NCBI GenBank assembly: GCA_013306675.1
Contig: JABLUY010000189.1
Coordinates: 1-64,000, forward strand
DNA length: 64,000 bases
Source: Thraustochytrium sp. TN22
Taxonomy: Eukaryota; Sar; Bigyra; Thraustochytrida; Thraustochytriidae
Direction: 5' to 3'
The position numbers and the translations under genes were made by a program. The notes below the pieces were generated by a model. The model had not been told where the DNA came from, searched no databases, and saw only the letters and a program-made list of their open reading frames with translations. Position 1 is the first letter of the stretch, and each line of letters opens with the position of its first letter. This document shows, in pieces, positions 18,343 through 28,178 of the stretch.

Positions 18343-19657
18343 TCTGTCTCCGCACCTTCACCTTCCTTCACCTCCCGCGCCCGGGCCGGCAGCCGGCCGC
18401 GCGGCCTGCGCCGGCAGGCGCGCGGCGCTCGCCGGCGCCCGGGCCGCGCTGCGAGCGGCCTCCCTCCGCGCGCTCCCTCCGCGCTCCGCGCGCGCGCGCG
18501 CGCGCGCGCGCGCGCGAGGCGCCTTTTGCACGAGCAGGCCCGGATGATCGAGGTGGCGGGCCGGCGCCCAGGAGGCGGTCCTTGACGCGGTCCGCGCCGC
18601 CGCGCGCAGGGCCGCGCGCGGGTCGTCCGCGGGCGAGGCGCTGCCGCGCTCCGCCGCCGCGCCGCGCCGCGTCGCGCCGCGCCGCCGCCGCCGTCGCCGC
18701 TCCGCCGCGCGCCGACGCTGCGCGTTTGAATCGGGTCTGCTCGCGCGTGCGCCTCCGACACTTGCGGAGGCCGCCGCAAGTGGGTTATGCCGCCGGGCGC
18801 CACTTGCGGCGGCGATTGCCCTACTTGCGCGCTGGCCGCCGCCGAGGCCGCCGTCGCGGCCGGCAAGTACGAGCTGCGCGCGCTCGAACTGCACGTGACG
18901 TCGACGGCGTCGTGCCGCGCTACTTTCATGCAGGTCGCGGTCAGCGCAGCGACAGCGATTCCCGATGAGCTGGATATGTCACGGAGGCCAGGGACGAGGC
19001 GGAGGTGGCCACCTCCCTCGGCGACTTCAACGAGCTCATGGACTTGAAGTAGTCTTGATGAACATGGACTTCTTGATAAACGACGCGTGGCTGCGCCGTG
19101 GCACTCGAGTTCAAGTAATCCGTGCCCATGCTTTACGAGGCCGAGACAAGCGTGCAGAAATGATCGTCCATGTAGAGCGAAGAACGGTGCTCCAAGCTTC
19201 CGTGGGCTTGCGAGCAGAGCCTCGTTTCGCTTGAGATCGACTGCTTGAGATCGACTTGAGATCAGTGAGACACTCATGGCCAGATGGAAATTCTCCGTGG
19301 CCGCCGTGTCGCGGCAAAGCGCAAGGCTGGAGGCCGGCTGGAGGCAGGCGCGGTGCATGTTTGAGAGCCCCCGGCTGCTCGCTGCCACGCTATCACGTTG
19401 TCACGTTGTCACGCGCACCTTGGCCAGGCCCCGCGCGGCCTGTCACTGCAGTGCGGCCTTTAGCCGTGAGCACTGCTCCCGCCTGCATCGCAAAGCTCGT
19501 TCAAAGTCGCGCCCAAGCACGGCGCGGGCGACGCGGGCGCCGGCGCCCGCCCTTTCCGCCGCAGCGCTCGCCGTCCGGCGAGGCCGGCGCGGCGCGGCGC
19601 CGCGCGGCGCGGCGCGGCGCGGCGCGGCGCGTGGCGAGGACACCGAGGGCGCCCGGC
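18343..19657. promoter_or_regulatory. Divergent intergenic region, Doa10-like / NHE
   Basis: About 1.3 kb between divergent start codons. It contains a (CG)15 run (18487-18516), a highly GC-rich half (18350-18720), a CACTTGCGG motif repeated around 18760-18810, short GAGATCGACT repeats near 19230-19260 and a GGCGC run just before the NHE start. Open frames here are shadows or low-complexity. Promoter function is inferred. Confidence 0.5.
18487..18516. repeat. (CG)15 alternating dinucleotide run
   Basis: Thirty bases of uninterrupted CG, about 145 bases upstream of the Doa10-like start. Alternating CG is the strongest known Z-DNA-forming sequence. Confidence 0.95.
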
Positions 19658-22600
19658 ATGACGGACGCGACGCTGCCGGGCGGCGAGTCGGTGGCCGACG
19701 CGGGCGTGGAGGTGTTCGAGGCGGTGCTGTTTCCGTTCTTTGTGGTGATCATCGGGGTGTGCGTGTCGTTCGTGCTGTCGCGATGGGCGCCGGACCTGCC
19801 GTACACGGCCGTCATGTACGTGCTGGGCACGGCCATGGGCGCGGCGACGACGGAGACGTCGGGCACGAACGTGCTCAAGGAGTCGATTGGCCTGTGGGCG
19901 GGCATCGACCCGGAGCTGCTGCTGCTGACGTTCCTGCCGGCGCTCCTCTTTGGCGACGCGCTGCAGGTGAATTGGCATCTGTTCCGGCACTCGCTGGCGC
20001 AGACGCTGACGCTGGCGTTCCCTGGTGTGCTGCTGGGGACGATTCTGACGGGCGTGGCGGTGTACTATGTGTTCCCGTTCGGATGGTCGTTCAACCTGTG
20101 CCTGACGCTGGGCGCGATCCTGTCGGCGACTGACCCGGTGGCGGTGACGGCGACGCTGGAGGATGTGGGCGCGCCTCCGCGCCTGCGCATGTTGGTGCAG
20201 GGCGAGGCGATGCTGAACGATGGGTCGTCCATCGTGTTCTTTACGATCTTCTCTGAGCTCTACTTGGCGGAGCAGGGCGAGGCGGGCGTGGGCGAAGAGT
20301 ACAGCGTGGGCGAGGGCGTGGCGAAGTTCTTCCAGATGAGCGTGGGCGGCGCGCTGGTGGGCGTGGCGTTCGCCTTCATGCTGATCGTGGTGCTGTGGCT
20401 GCTGGACCGCAAGCTGAACGAGGCGGAGACGATTTTGCAGGTGGCGGCGACGATCGCCTTTGCGTACATGAGCTACTTCGTGGCGGAGGTGATTTGCGGG
20501 ACGAGCGGCGTGCTGGCGGTGGTCCTGTGCGGCGTGATCACGTCGTCGTTCGGGCTGACGATGGTGCACGACCGCGTGGTGCTGAGCAACGTGTGGGACA
20601 TGGTGGAGTTTCTTGGCAACACGCTGCTGTTCGCGCTGGGCGGCGTGGTGTGGGGCATGTCGCTGGTGGGCTCGAGCCCGCTCTTCTCGGGGCGCGCGTA
20701 CGGCTACATCTTCGTGCTCTTCGTCTTCATTCAGCTGATCCGCATCGTGGTGCTTGCAGTGTGCTTCCCGGTGGTGTCGCGGCTGGGCCTGGGCGCCAAC
20801 GCCGCGGAGCACGTGGTGATGTGGTGGAGTGGGTTGCGCGGGGCCGTGGGTATTGCGCTGGCGCTGTCCCTCAACAGCGACGCGACGGAGCTGCTGAGCG
20901 GGCCGACGGCGGAGCGCGCGCAGGCGGAGACCTCGGTGGTCTTTGGGTCCGTGGGCGCCATGGCGCTGCTGACGCTGGTGGTGAACGCGCCGACAGTGGA
21001 GCCGATCTTGCGGTGGCTGCGGCTCATCGGGTCGTCCGCTTCGCGCCTCCAGGTGGTGCAGTGCTGGCATCAGGGCATGCGCCGCGCGGTCGTGGACAAG
21101 CTGGCAATTCTGCTGGAGCAGCCAAAGTTCGACAGGTGCGATATGCGCATCGTGCGGCACCACGTGGCGGCGCTGCAGGACGTCCCAGATGCGGAGATTT
21201 GGGAGGCGCGATCGCGGCTGCGCGAAGAGCGCTCGCAGGAGGCCGCGGCGGACGCCGTGGCGCACGTGACGGACGCCGACCTGTTCTACAGCCACTTCTT
21301 GACGAGCCACAGCTCGGACAGCATGCCGGACGACCTAACGGGCGGCCTGGCCACGTCGCGGTCCTCGCGCAGCCGCGGCAGCCGCGGCAGCCGCGGTCAC
21401 GGGGACGACGAGGCGCCGGAGCTCGCCTTGGAGGAAGGCGGCTTCGCAGACGACCAGGATGAGGACGACGAGGATGCGAACAATAGGGACGAGGAGGAGA
21501 AGCAGCAGGAGGAGGAGGAGGAGGCGGTGGCGGTGGAGCGCGCCGAAGAGGAGCGCGAGGCGGAGGAGGACGAGCAGGCCGAGGGCCGCGAGAACGACGA
21601 CGACCTGGATGCGGACGCGGACGAGGAGGCCGTGGACCCGGGCGAGGGCGTGCGCGTGCAGCAGCGCGAATTCGCGCCTCTGGCGCCCGAGCCGCTGGGT
21701 CGCGAGGGCGCTCCGCCGTCGAGAAAGGGGGACGCAGCGCGCGCGGCGCGGCTGCGCCTGGCGGCGCGCGAGGCGCGCGAGGCGCGCAGCAAGGAGCGCG
21801 AGCGCATGGGACACGCAATTTCGGCGGAGGAAGACGAAATCAGGCGGGGCGCGTCGCGCGGGTCGAGCGGCAAATGGTCGTCGGCCAGCGCAATTCAGCG
21901 CACGCCCTCATCGCAGTCAAGTGTGCGGTTGCGACGGCAGGGCGCCGGCAACAAGGAGCTGCCCGGGTACGCGCAGGCCGGCCTGCACGCGCTAATGCGG
22001 CGAGCCGGGTCCGAGGGCAAGCGCGTGGAGGGCCACGAAAACCTGGAGCTGCAGCAACGCGCCAAGGAGCTGCGTGAGGTGTTTGTGAACCTGCAGCGGT
22101 ACTCATACTGGAAGCAGATCGAGGATGGCGAGCTGAGCGCGCACAATTTCGTGGACTATACGCTGCTGGAGTCGCTCGATGTCTCGCGCAGCCACGTGTC
22201 GCGCGGCGGTTCATTGGACGACTGGGCTGTCCTGCAAAAGGTCACAGATACGCGCGAGTCCTTTGTGGAGGCTGTTATTGGCACTGTTTGGCACTACGGC
22301 CGGCGCGCGAGCCTCGAGCTGGCGAGGCAGCACGAGCATCAGCTGCGCGTCATCATCGCCTCAGCCTTTATCGACGCGCACCACTATGCGCAGCGCGAAC
22401 TGCGCTTGCAGTTCGCAAGCGAGGATCCTCGCCTGGCCACGGCCGAGGACGTCGTGCTCGAGGAGTCTCAGCGCCAAGTCGAGATGGCGCGCGCCTACAT
22501 CGATGCCGCACCTGAGCACCTCGTGCGTCTCTGGACCTCGCACCTCGTCGTAGTTTTGCTGCTCAACGTTCAAGTGCGGCTTATCCGCCGCGGCAAGGTC

Positions 22601-22822
22601 CACGGTTACCTGCAGGACCGCGAGGTGCAGTCCTACTTTGCCACTGTCAACAAGGCGCTCTCCATGGTCCATTTTTGCACGGGCCATGAGGATGACGACA
22701 CCGACGACATTGGGGATGACGATGACAATGACAATGACGATGACAATGACAATGACAATGACAACAATGGCAAGGATGAGAACAGCCGCCACCCCGCTGA
22801 ACCCGGCGACCACCATGTGTGA
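19658..22822 (+). CDS. CPA1-family Na+/H+ exchanger with long acidic cytosolic tail
   Basis: 1054 residues. About 12 membrane helices (20-430) carry the CPA1 hallmarks: LPALLFGDAL, the ion-binding TDPVAV (about 159-164), the Asn187-Asp188 pair in LNDGSS, and the arginine-containing WSGLRGAVG motif near residue 391. A cytosolic tail of some 600 residues has a Glu/Asp-rich middle and a final Asp/Asn run coded by GATGACAAT repeats. The layout resembles plasma-membrane NHE/SOS1-type antiporters that expel Na+ in exchange for H+. I could not see a cyclic-nucleotide domain in the tail. The ATG chosen directly precedes the first hydrophobic region. The reading frame continues beyond the stop with similar acidic coding-like sequence (see findings). 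Confidence 0.92.
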   Translation: MTDATLPGGESVADAGVEVFEAVLFPFFVVIIGVCVSFVLSRWAPDLPYTAVMYVLGTAMGAATTETSGTNVLKESIGLWAGIDPELLLLTFLPALLFGDALQVNWHLFRHSLAQTLTLAFPGVLLGTILTGVAVYYVFPFGWSFNLCLTLGAILSATDPVAVTATLEDVGAPPRLRMLVQGEAMLNDGSSIVFFTIFSELYLAEQGEAGVGEEYSVGEGVAKFFQMSVGGALVGVAFAFMLIVVLWLLDRKLNEAETILQVAATIAFAYMSYFVAEVICGTSGVLAVVLCGVITSSFGLTMVHDRVVLSNVWDMVEFLGNTLLFALGGVVWGMSLVGSSPLFSGRAYGYIFVLFVFIQLIRIVVLAVCFPVVSRLGLGANAAEHVVMWWSGLRGAVGIALALSLNSDATELLSGPTAERAQAETSVVFGSVGAMALLTLVVNAPTVEPILRWLRLIGSSASRLQVVQCWHQGMRRAVVDKLAILLEQPKFDRCDMRIVRHHVAALQDVPDAEIWEARSRLREERSQEAAADAVAHVTDADLFYSHFLTSHSSDSMPDDLTGGLATSRSSRSRGSRGSRGHGDDEAPELALEEGGFADDQDEDDEDANNRDEEEKQQEEEEEAVAVERAEEEREAEEDEQAEGRENDDDLDADADEEAVDPGEGVRVQQREFAPLAPEPLGREGAPPSRKGDAARAARLRLAAREAREARSKERERMGHAISAEEDEIRRGASRGSSGKWSSASAIQRTPSSQSSVRLRRQGAGNKELPGYAQAGLHALMRRAGSEGKRVEGHENLELQQRAKELREVFVNLQRYSYWKQIEDGELSAHNFVDYTLLESLDVSRSHVSRGGSLDDWAVLQKVTDTRESFVEAVIGTVWHYGRRASLELARQHEHQLRVIIASAFIDAHHYAQRELRLQFASEDPRLATAEDVVLEESQRQVEMARAYIDAAPEHLVRLWTSHLVVVLLLNVQVRLIRRGKVHGYLQDREVQSYFATVNKALSMVHFCTGHEDDDTDDIGDDDDNDNDDDNDNDNDNNGKDENSRHPAEPGDHHV
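22714..22780 (+). repeat. GATGACAAT-type repeat at the NHE C-terminus
   Basis: Imperfect GAC/GAT/AAT triplet repeats encode a run of Asp and Asn near the end of the exchanger. A related GATGGCAAT/GAC block resumes just after the stop codon (about 22835-22900). Confidence 0.85.
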
Positions 22823-23779
22823 ACTAAAATTGAAGACGATGTTGATGACGATGGCGATGGCAATGGCAATGGCGACGACGACGACGGGGACAATGACGGT
22901 GATACAAACAGCTTGCAGGCGAAGGCCAAGCGATCTTTGCAGCGACCACGAGGCGAAGATGCAGCGAAGCCAAATTAGCTGGTTTTGCTTGGGCCGCAGC
23001 TCGCAAATGCTGGGCGCGCGGGGGGTTGCGGACGGCCAGGGTGGTTTGGTAGTGGCTCACAAGACGGAGTCAAAGGCGGTGGGTAAGACCAACTGTCTAT
23101 GCTGTGTGGGCTCTAGCTCTGGTTCTGGCACGCCATGTTTGTCTTTTCCGCAGACACCATGCCGAGGCAAAGCAACGGAGCCTGCGCCGAGGAAAAACAA
23201 AACCAGCAACCTCGTCAATAGCAAGATGATGGCAGACGTTTTCGGCATTTTTGGCGCCGCCATCGATGGCAAGGCGGGCTGCATCTCCGATGTACATTCG
23301 CTCGACTTGCCCAGTGTCCAGCAAAGGGCGACGAGCGGGTGCCGTGCCGTTCCGTGCCTCAGTGTTGAGAGCAAGTGGCTTTACTTCCAGGCGAACTTCT
23401 TTCGTCGCCTGGCATTCCCCAAGAATTCAAGCAACGGCAACTGCATCGTGTACAAGATGGCGGGAGGCTGCCTTTCCGAAAAAGATAAGCAGCAGGAGGA
23501 GTGTCCTCATGCGCCATAGTTCGACTTCTGATGAGGACGCAGAAGAGGCTGCGCACATTCGAAAAAACAAGCATGCCGTTGATCGGCGAAACGCTACATG
23601 TCGCTGCTCTGCACGTCGAGCTCGCGGTCATTCACATGGCCGTGGGCGGGTTTTACCTCGCCGTGCCGCAAAGAGCTTGAGGAGGGCACCTTTTGCTTGT
23701 ACAGTGAGTTTCTGCCTCCAGAGTTCACTGCGTCGCCACAGCCATGTCGAGCAAAATGAAGACTCCATCGAACATGGGG

Positions 23780-24075
23780 CGGGCACAAGGAGAAAGCATG
23801 GGGCAGGGCAAGGCATCCTAGCTGGCAAGCTTACTGAACTGTGAGCGAGGAACCTGGCAAGCTAGCTTGGCCTAGAGAGAGAAACCTCGCAGCCCTTCGT
23901 TGTCGACGGGCACAAGGGAAGGCAGGGCAAGAGAAGGCATAGGGCAGGGCAAGGCATCTTAGGGAAGGAACAGGCCGATGGCTCAATGCTAGTTGGCAAG
24001 CTTACTGAATTGTGAGCGAGGAACTTGGCAAGCTAAGCGAGAGAGAGAAACCTCGCAGCCCTTCGTTGTCGACAT
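23780..24075. repeat. Direct repeat with 171-base period
   Basis: The block around GGCAAGCTTACTGAACTGTG at 23824, through CCTCGCAGCCCTTCGTTGTC, recurs from 23995 with small differences. The preceding GGGCAGGGCAAGGCATC motif is also duplicated. It looks like an old tandem duplication in non-coding DNA. Confidence 0.85.
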
Positions 24076-25637
24076 GCAGCAAGCAAGCTCGAGATATGAC
24101 GAAACCTGCAAGACTTCGAAGCATTCCCTGCCCCATGCTTAACGGCAAATGAGCACGAACAGACGCCAACACTTGCCCCGGAGATGCCGCCAACACGTCT
24201 TGAAGGCAACCACGCCTTGCCATTTGGCAGAATCACGACTCAGGCAGGAAACCTCCGCCTGACCCGAGCACTTGTACGTCAGCTCAGCCCAAGCCGGCGA
24301 GCCGTCCCGGTTCCAAGCCAAGACCGTTTGATGGTTGTTTGGTTGTTTGGTTGCCTGCTTGATTGGCTGGCCGGTCGGCCCTCCCGAGTGCACAAGCGGC
24401 CGCGGCCCGTCGACGCGAGCGCGAGGCGGCCGCGCGCGCCAGGCGAGCCGGAGCCAGGCTTTTGGAGCAGCCAGCGGCAGCCTGCCATGCAAGGCAAGAA
24501 TGGAAGCCCACCCAACAGTGGCAATGATGACAGGCGCGGGAGCTGAGGGAGCACAGAGCGTCGCGGCCCAACAGCTGCAAGGAGGCGTTGCCGATTGTGA
24601 TGAGATGCTGGCTGATGGATAAGCTGCAGTTCCAGACCTCCAGGCTCGCCGGCGGGCTGACCCACGTCGTGGCTCAAGAACGCAAGCGCACGCAGTCTGG
24701 CTCACGCGGAGGCGCCCCCAAGCCTTCGATCGGCGACGCAAGTCGACCATCCATCGACCCGCCTCGCCGACCGAGCCTGACCGATGTCGGTCAGCTACAA
24801 GCTGCTGACCTTGTAGCTAGTTGGCAATCTCGGCCGCGCGGCGGGCGGCCGGGAAGCCTGGCACCAGCTTCACTCGAGGTTTCGAGGCTTGACAGTCGCA
24901 GACGTCTTCACGAACCGCTGCGCTCGGCCGGGCCGTCTCGCCCTCTCGCCGCGCCTCGCGCACGTCTCGCGCACGAAGATTTGGCCAGCCGGCCTTGGGA
25001 AGCTCACAAGACATGTACCACCCCAAACTTGAGGCTCCTGCTGGCAAGACCTGTGACGGGTGGCGGGCGGCGAGGTGGGCGCCAGCCAGCCAGCCAGCCA
25101 GCCGACGGCCGCTAACCACCCTCTGCACCCAGGCCGCGCCTCCGCCCTTGCGCGCGCGCCTGCCGCCACCGCAGCCGCGCAGCGTCCGCCAGCTTGCCTG
25201 CCCTGACTCGAGCGCACGGCTCGAGGTCGGTCGGCCGGCCGGCCGGCCTGGAAGCGCGGCGAATAGCTCCCGCCCGCCGGCCAGGCGGCTCGTTCACTGC
25301 CGGAGCGCGTGCCGGGAAGCCTTCTCGCAGCCTCCGCGCCGCCGCGCGCCGTCGCGCTCTCCCTCGGAGTCTCGTTCTCGCCCCCTCTCCAGGCGCTCCG
25401 AGTCGCTCGCGCGCGCGAGCTCGCAGGCGCTCGCGGCGCCGCGCAAGCCGGCTGCTTCCCGCGCAAGCCGCTGCTCCTGCGCGCGGCCCTCCTCGCAAGC
25501 GCCGCGGCGCCGCGCCCGCAGCTCCAGCTCGCCTCCAGCTCGCGTTCTTGAGCTGCGCCGAGCTGGCTGTGGCTGCCCCCCAAGCTGCGCCTTGGCGAGC
25601 ACAGCGCGCCGCTCGCCCGCCCGCCGCCGCCGCGCCC

Positions 25638-25685
25638 GCCTCGCCTCGCCTCGCCTCGCCTCGCCTCGCCTCGCCTCGCCTCGCC
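25638..25685. repeat. CCTCG pentanucleotide array
   Basis: Nine near-perfect units of CCTCG in gene-free DNA. Same unit as the array upstream of MCAT, and the reverse complement of the arrays at 36854 and 62461. Confidence 0.9.
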
Positions 25686-28178
25686 CGGCGCTCCGGGCCG
25701 GCGGGCGCCGACCAGGCCCCGCGCCGGCTCAGGCTGAGGCGGGCTGGCCAGCCAGGCCAGGCGGCGCGGCACCGGAGGGCGGCACTCGGCCGGGAAGCCT
25801 GACCCGCTGGCGGCGGCCCGGCGGCGCGGCGCGGCAGTTGTGCTGCCTGGCTGCCAGGCGGCGGGCCGGGCCTCGTTTCGTGCCCTTGCGAATCCGCTGC
25901 AGAGCCCCGCGCTGCGCCGCCTGCGCTCGCCCGCGCGGCGCGCTCGCCCGCGCTCGCCCGCGCAGGTCGCAGGGGCGCGCCTGCGCTCGTGGGCGCGCGG
26001 GGCGGGGCCAGCCGGCTCGCTCGCCGGCCGAGCTAGCCGGAGCTAGCTAGCTGCAGACCGCCGGCGGCGGCCAGCTCGGCGAGCGCGGCGCGCGGCTGCA
26101 GGCTGCTCCGCGCGGCTGCTGCGGCCGGAAGCCGCGCGTCGCCGGCCGCGAGCTGCAGCTTGCGCAGCGAGCTGTCTGCAAAGCTGGCGGAGAAGCTGGC
26201 CGCGTACTGCGGGGCCAGCGCGGCGAGGGCGGGCAGTTCGCGCGCGCGCGGCTGCGCTCGCGCCGCCTCGCGGCCCACGGCGGGCCGTCGGCGGCGGCTG
26301 GCTGCCTGTGCGCTGCGTTCTTGAGCCGCGGCGGCGCGCCCGCTGCTGGGCCCTGGACGCAGGCGATGTACAAACAAACCACAAACAAGACGAACAACGC
26401 GCTCCGCGGCCTCTGCGGCAGACCCAAGCCAGCCGCTCGCCTGGCGCTCGCCTGGTCGCGCAGGCGCTCGCCACGGGCAGGCAGGCAGGCAGGAGTACGG
26501 CAGCAGCGACTGGAGAGTGAGTGCTAGTAACGAGAGCGCAGCGGCGCAGGCCGAGCGAGGAGGTCGCGCACGCGCCCAGCAGACGCGCCGCCAGAGGCTA
26601 TAGCTAGGCCTGGCGGGTGCTGCCTTCCTGGCTGCCCGGCTGACACGCAGGCTGGCACTGTCAGGCGGGCCCAGGCCCTGCGGCGGGACTGCGCGGGGCG
26701 GTCGGCGCCTCTGTGGCTGGCGCGGCGCATCGCATCGCAGCGCTGCGCCACAGAGCGCGCTGCAAGCCTCGCGAAACAGCCCCTCAGTTGAACAACTGCG
26801 GTTGCTGCGGTTGGTGCTGTGTAAAAGGAAAGTTGCTGGGCGGAGCGCGCAGATTATCCCGCAGACGCCGCTGTCACTGTGGCCAAAGCGAGTCGGTGGC
26901 GTGATTCGCGCCGCAGCTTGCCTCCCTGCCTGCCTCTAGCGGCGCGGCTAGCTCCGCCCGCCCCGGTCGCGGCGCCGGCGCGCGCCCTCGAGGCGCCCGC
27001 GCTCGCCGCGCGCGACGCTCGCCGGCCCCCGGTCGAGGCCTTGGCCGCCTCTCAGCCCATACTCTCCGGACCCTCCCTGCCCCTCAACCCCCTTTCTCTC
27101 TCCGTACCGCTCTCTCTCTTTCTCTCCCTCCCTTTCTGGCGGCCCGCAGTGCGCGGTCCTAGTGCTGCTGCCCCGGGGCTGAGCAGAGCGCAGCGGGTTG
27201 AACGCGCTACAGCTCAGACTCTCCCGACCCTCTGGCCTTGGCGCGGGCTGTTCCTGCGTTGCACCTCAGCGCGCGACCAAAGGAGCGCAAGTCCTGCAGA
27301 GCTGACGCAGAAAGTCGGCACTGGACAGCGCGGCAACTGCCGAAGCAACTTCCGCTGTGGGACCTGGCCTCCGCTTGGCCGCTGTCTGCGGGCACTGTGG
27401 TACCCTTCTCCCCTCCCAGCGCTGCGCACAGCCTCGGCCGGCCCAACCAACCCCAGGTGCCTGAAGGCCTCTCCCGATCGCTGCTGTGGAGCCGCTGCGG
27501 GCCTGCGGCTTCGGATCACCTCGCACAAGAACGCAGCCTAGGCCGGGCTGTGGGGCTGCGCTGCGCGTTTTCGAGCTACCCTAGTGTTCCTCGTAGCGCG
27601 CGGCTAGTACCGAGTCAGCCAGACGCGCAAGGCTGGTCGGTGCCGCAAAGCCCGATCGCACAAGCAGAGGGCTTCGCCGCGCCAAGCGAACGCCTCGCGC
27701 CGCGCGCCGGGCGCCGCCGCTCGCGCGCTCAGCCGCTCGCTCGCGCGCGCGCGCGCCGCCGCGCGCCGCGCCGCCGGCTCGCGAGGCCGCCCAGCGCGAC
27801 CGCGCCTGCCGCCTCCGCCGCGCGCCGCGCCGCACCGCGCCGCCGTCGTCGGCCGCCCTCCTCGGCATTCTGCCGGCCGCCCAGCGCTGCCGCTGCCGCC
27901 GCCGCCTCGGCGCTCCCTCCCCCTCCCGGCGCGCTCGCCCCTGCTGCGCGCGGCCAGCCAGCCGGTCGGCCGGCCGGCCGGCCAGCCAGCGGGCCAGCAG
28001 CCCAGGCCGCGCGCCCGCGCCGCGCCCGCGCGCCGTAGCGCCGCGCAGGCCGGCGGGGGGCCTTGCCCGGGGCCTCGGCGAGGGGGCCGGCCAGGAGCGG
28101 CGGCAACAGCAACAAGCAGGCGCGAGCAAGGACCCGGAGGTGCGCGCCGGGGTGCGCGCCGCGGGCGGGCACGGCAGC

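Larger units (their letters stand above)
22823..28178. other. 5.4-kb region without recognisable genes
   Basis: The left part (22.8-24.3 kb) is less GC-rich than the surroundings and holds a 171-base-spaced direct repeat. The right part (24.6-28.1 kb) is very GC-rich, with GCCAGCCA/GGCC runs, a CCTCG array (25638-25685) and a CT-rich tract near 27090. Open frames are short, overlap on both strands, and have biased Arg/Ala/Pro composition. I see no recognisable domain. Non-coding RNA genes or intron-rich genes cannot be excluded. Confidence 0.5.

Noticed and set aside
16705-18585. 626-codon plus-strand frame
   Set aside because: Shadow of the RING-CH ligase, Arg/Val-rich; the minus strand carries the C4HC3 finger and membrane helices.
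19460-21310. 616-codon minus-strand frame
   Set aside because: Complement of the Na+/H+ exchanger, almost entirely His/Arg/Gln.
22638-23519. 293-codon plus-strand frame after the exchanger
   Set aside because: The first part is a frame-shifted reading of the GATGACAAT repeat (Met-Thr runs) and the rest shows no recognisable domain; a different frame from the coding-like continuation noted in findings.
25080-25110. CRISPR-like or satellite array (GCCAGCCAGCCA)
   Set aside because: Only a short simple repeat, without spacers of constant length.
24870-25772. 300-codon minus-strand frame in the gene-poor region
   Set aside because: Arg/Ala/Gly-rich, overlaps equally long frames on the other strand, crosses the CCTCG array, no domain.
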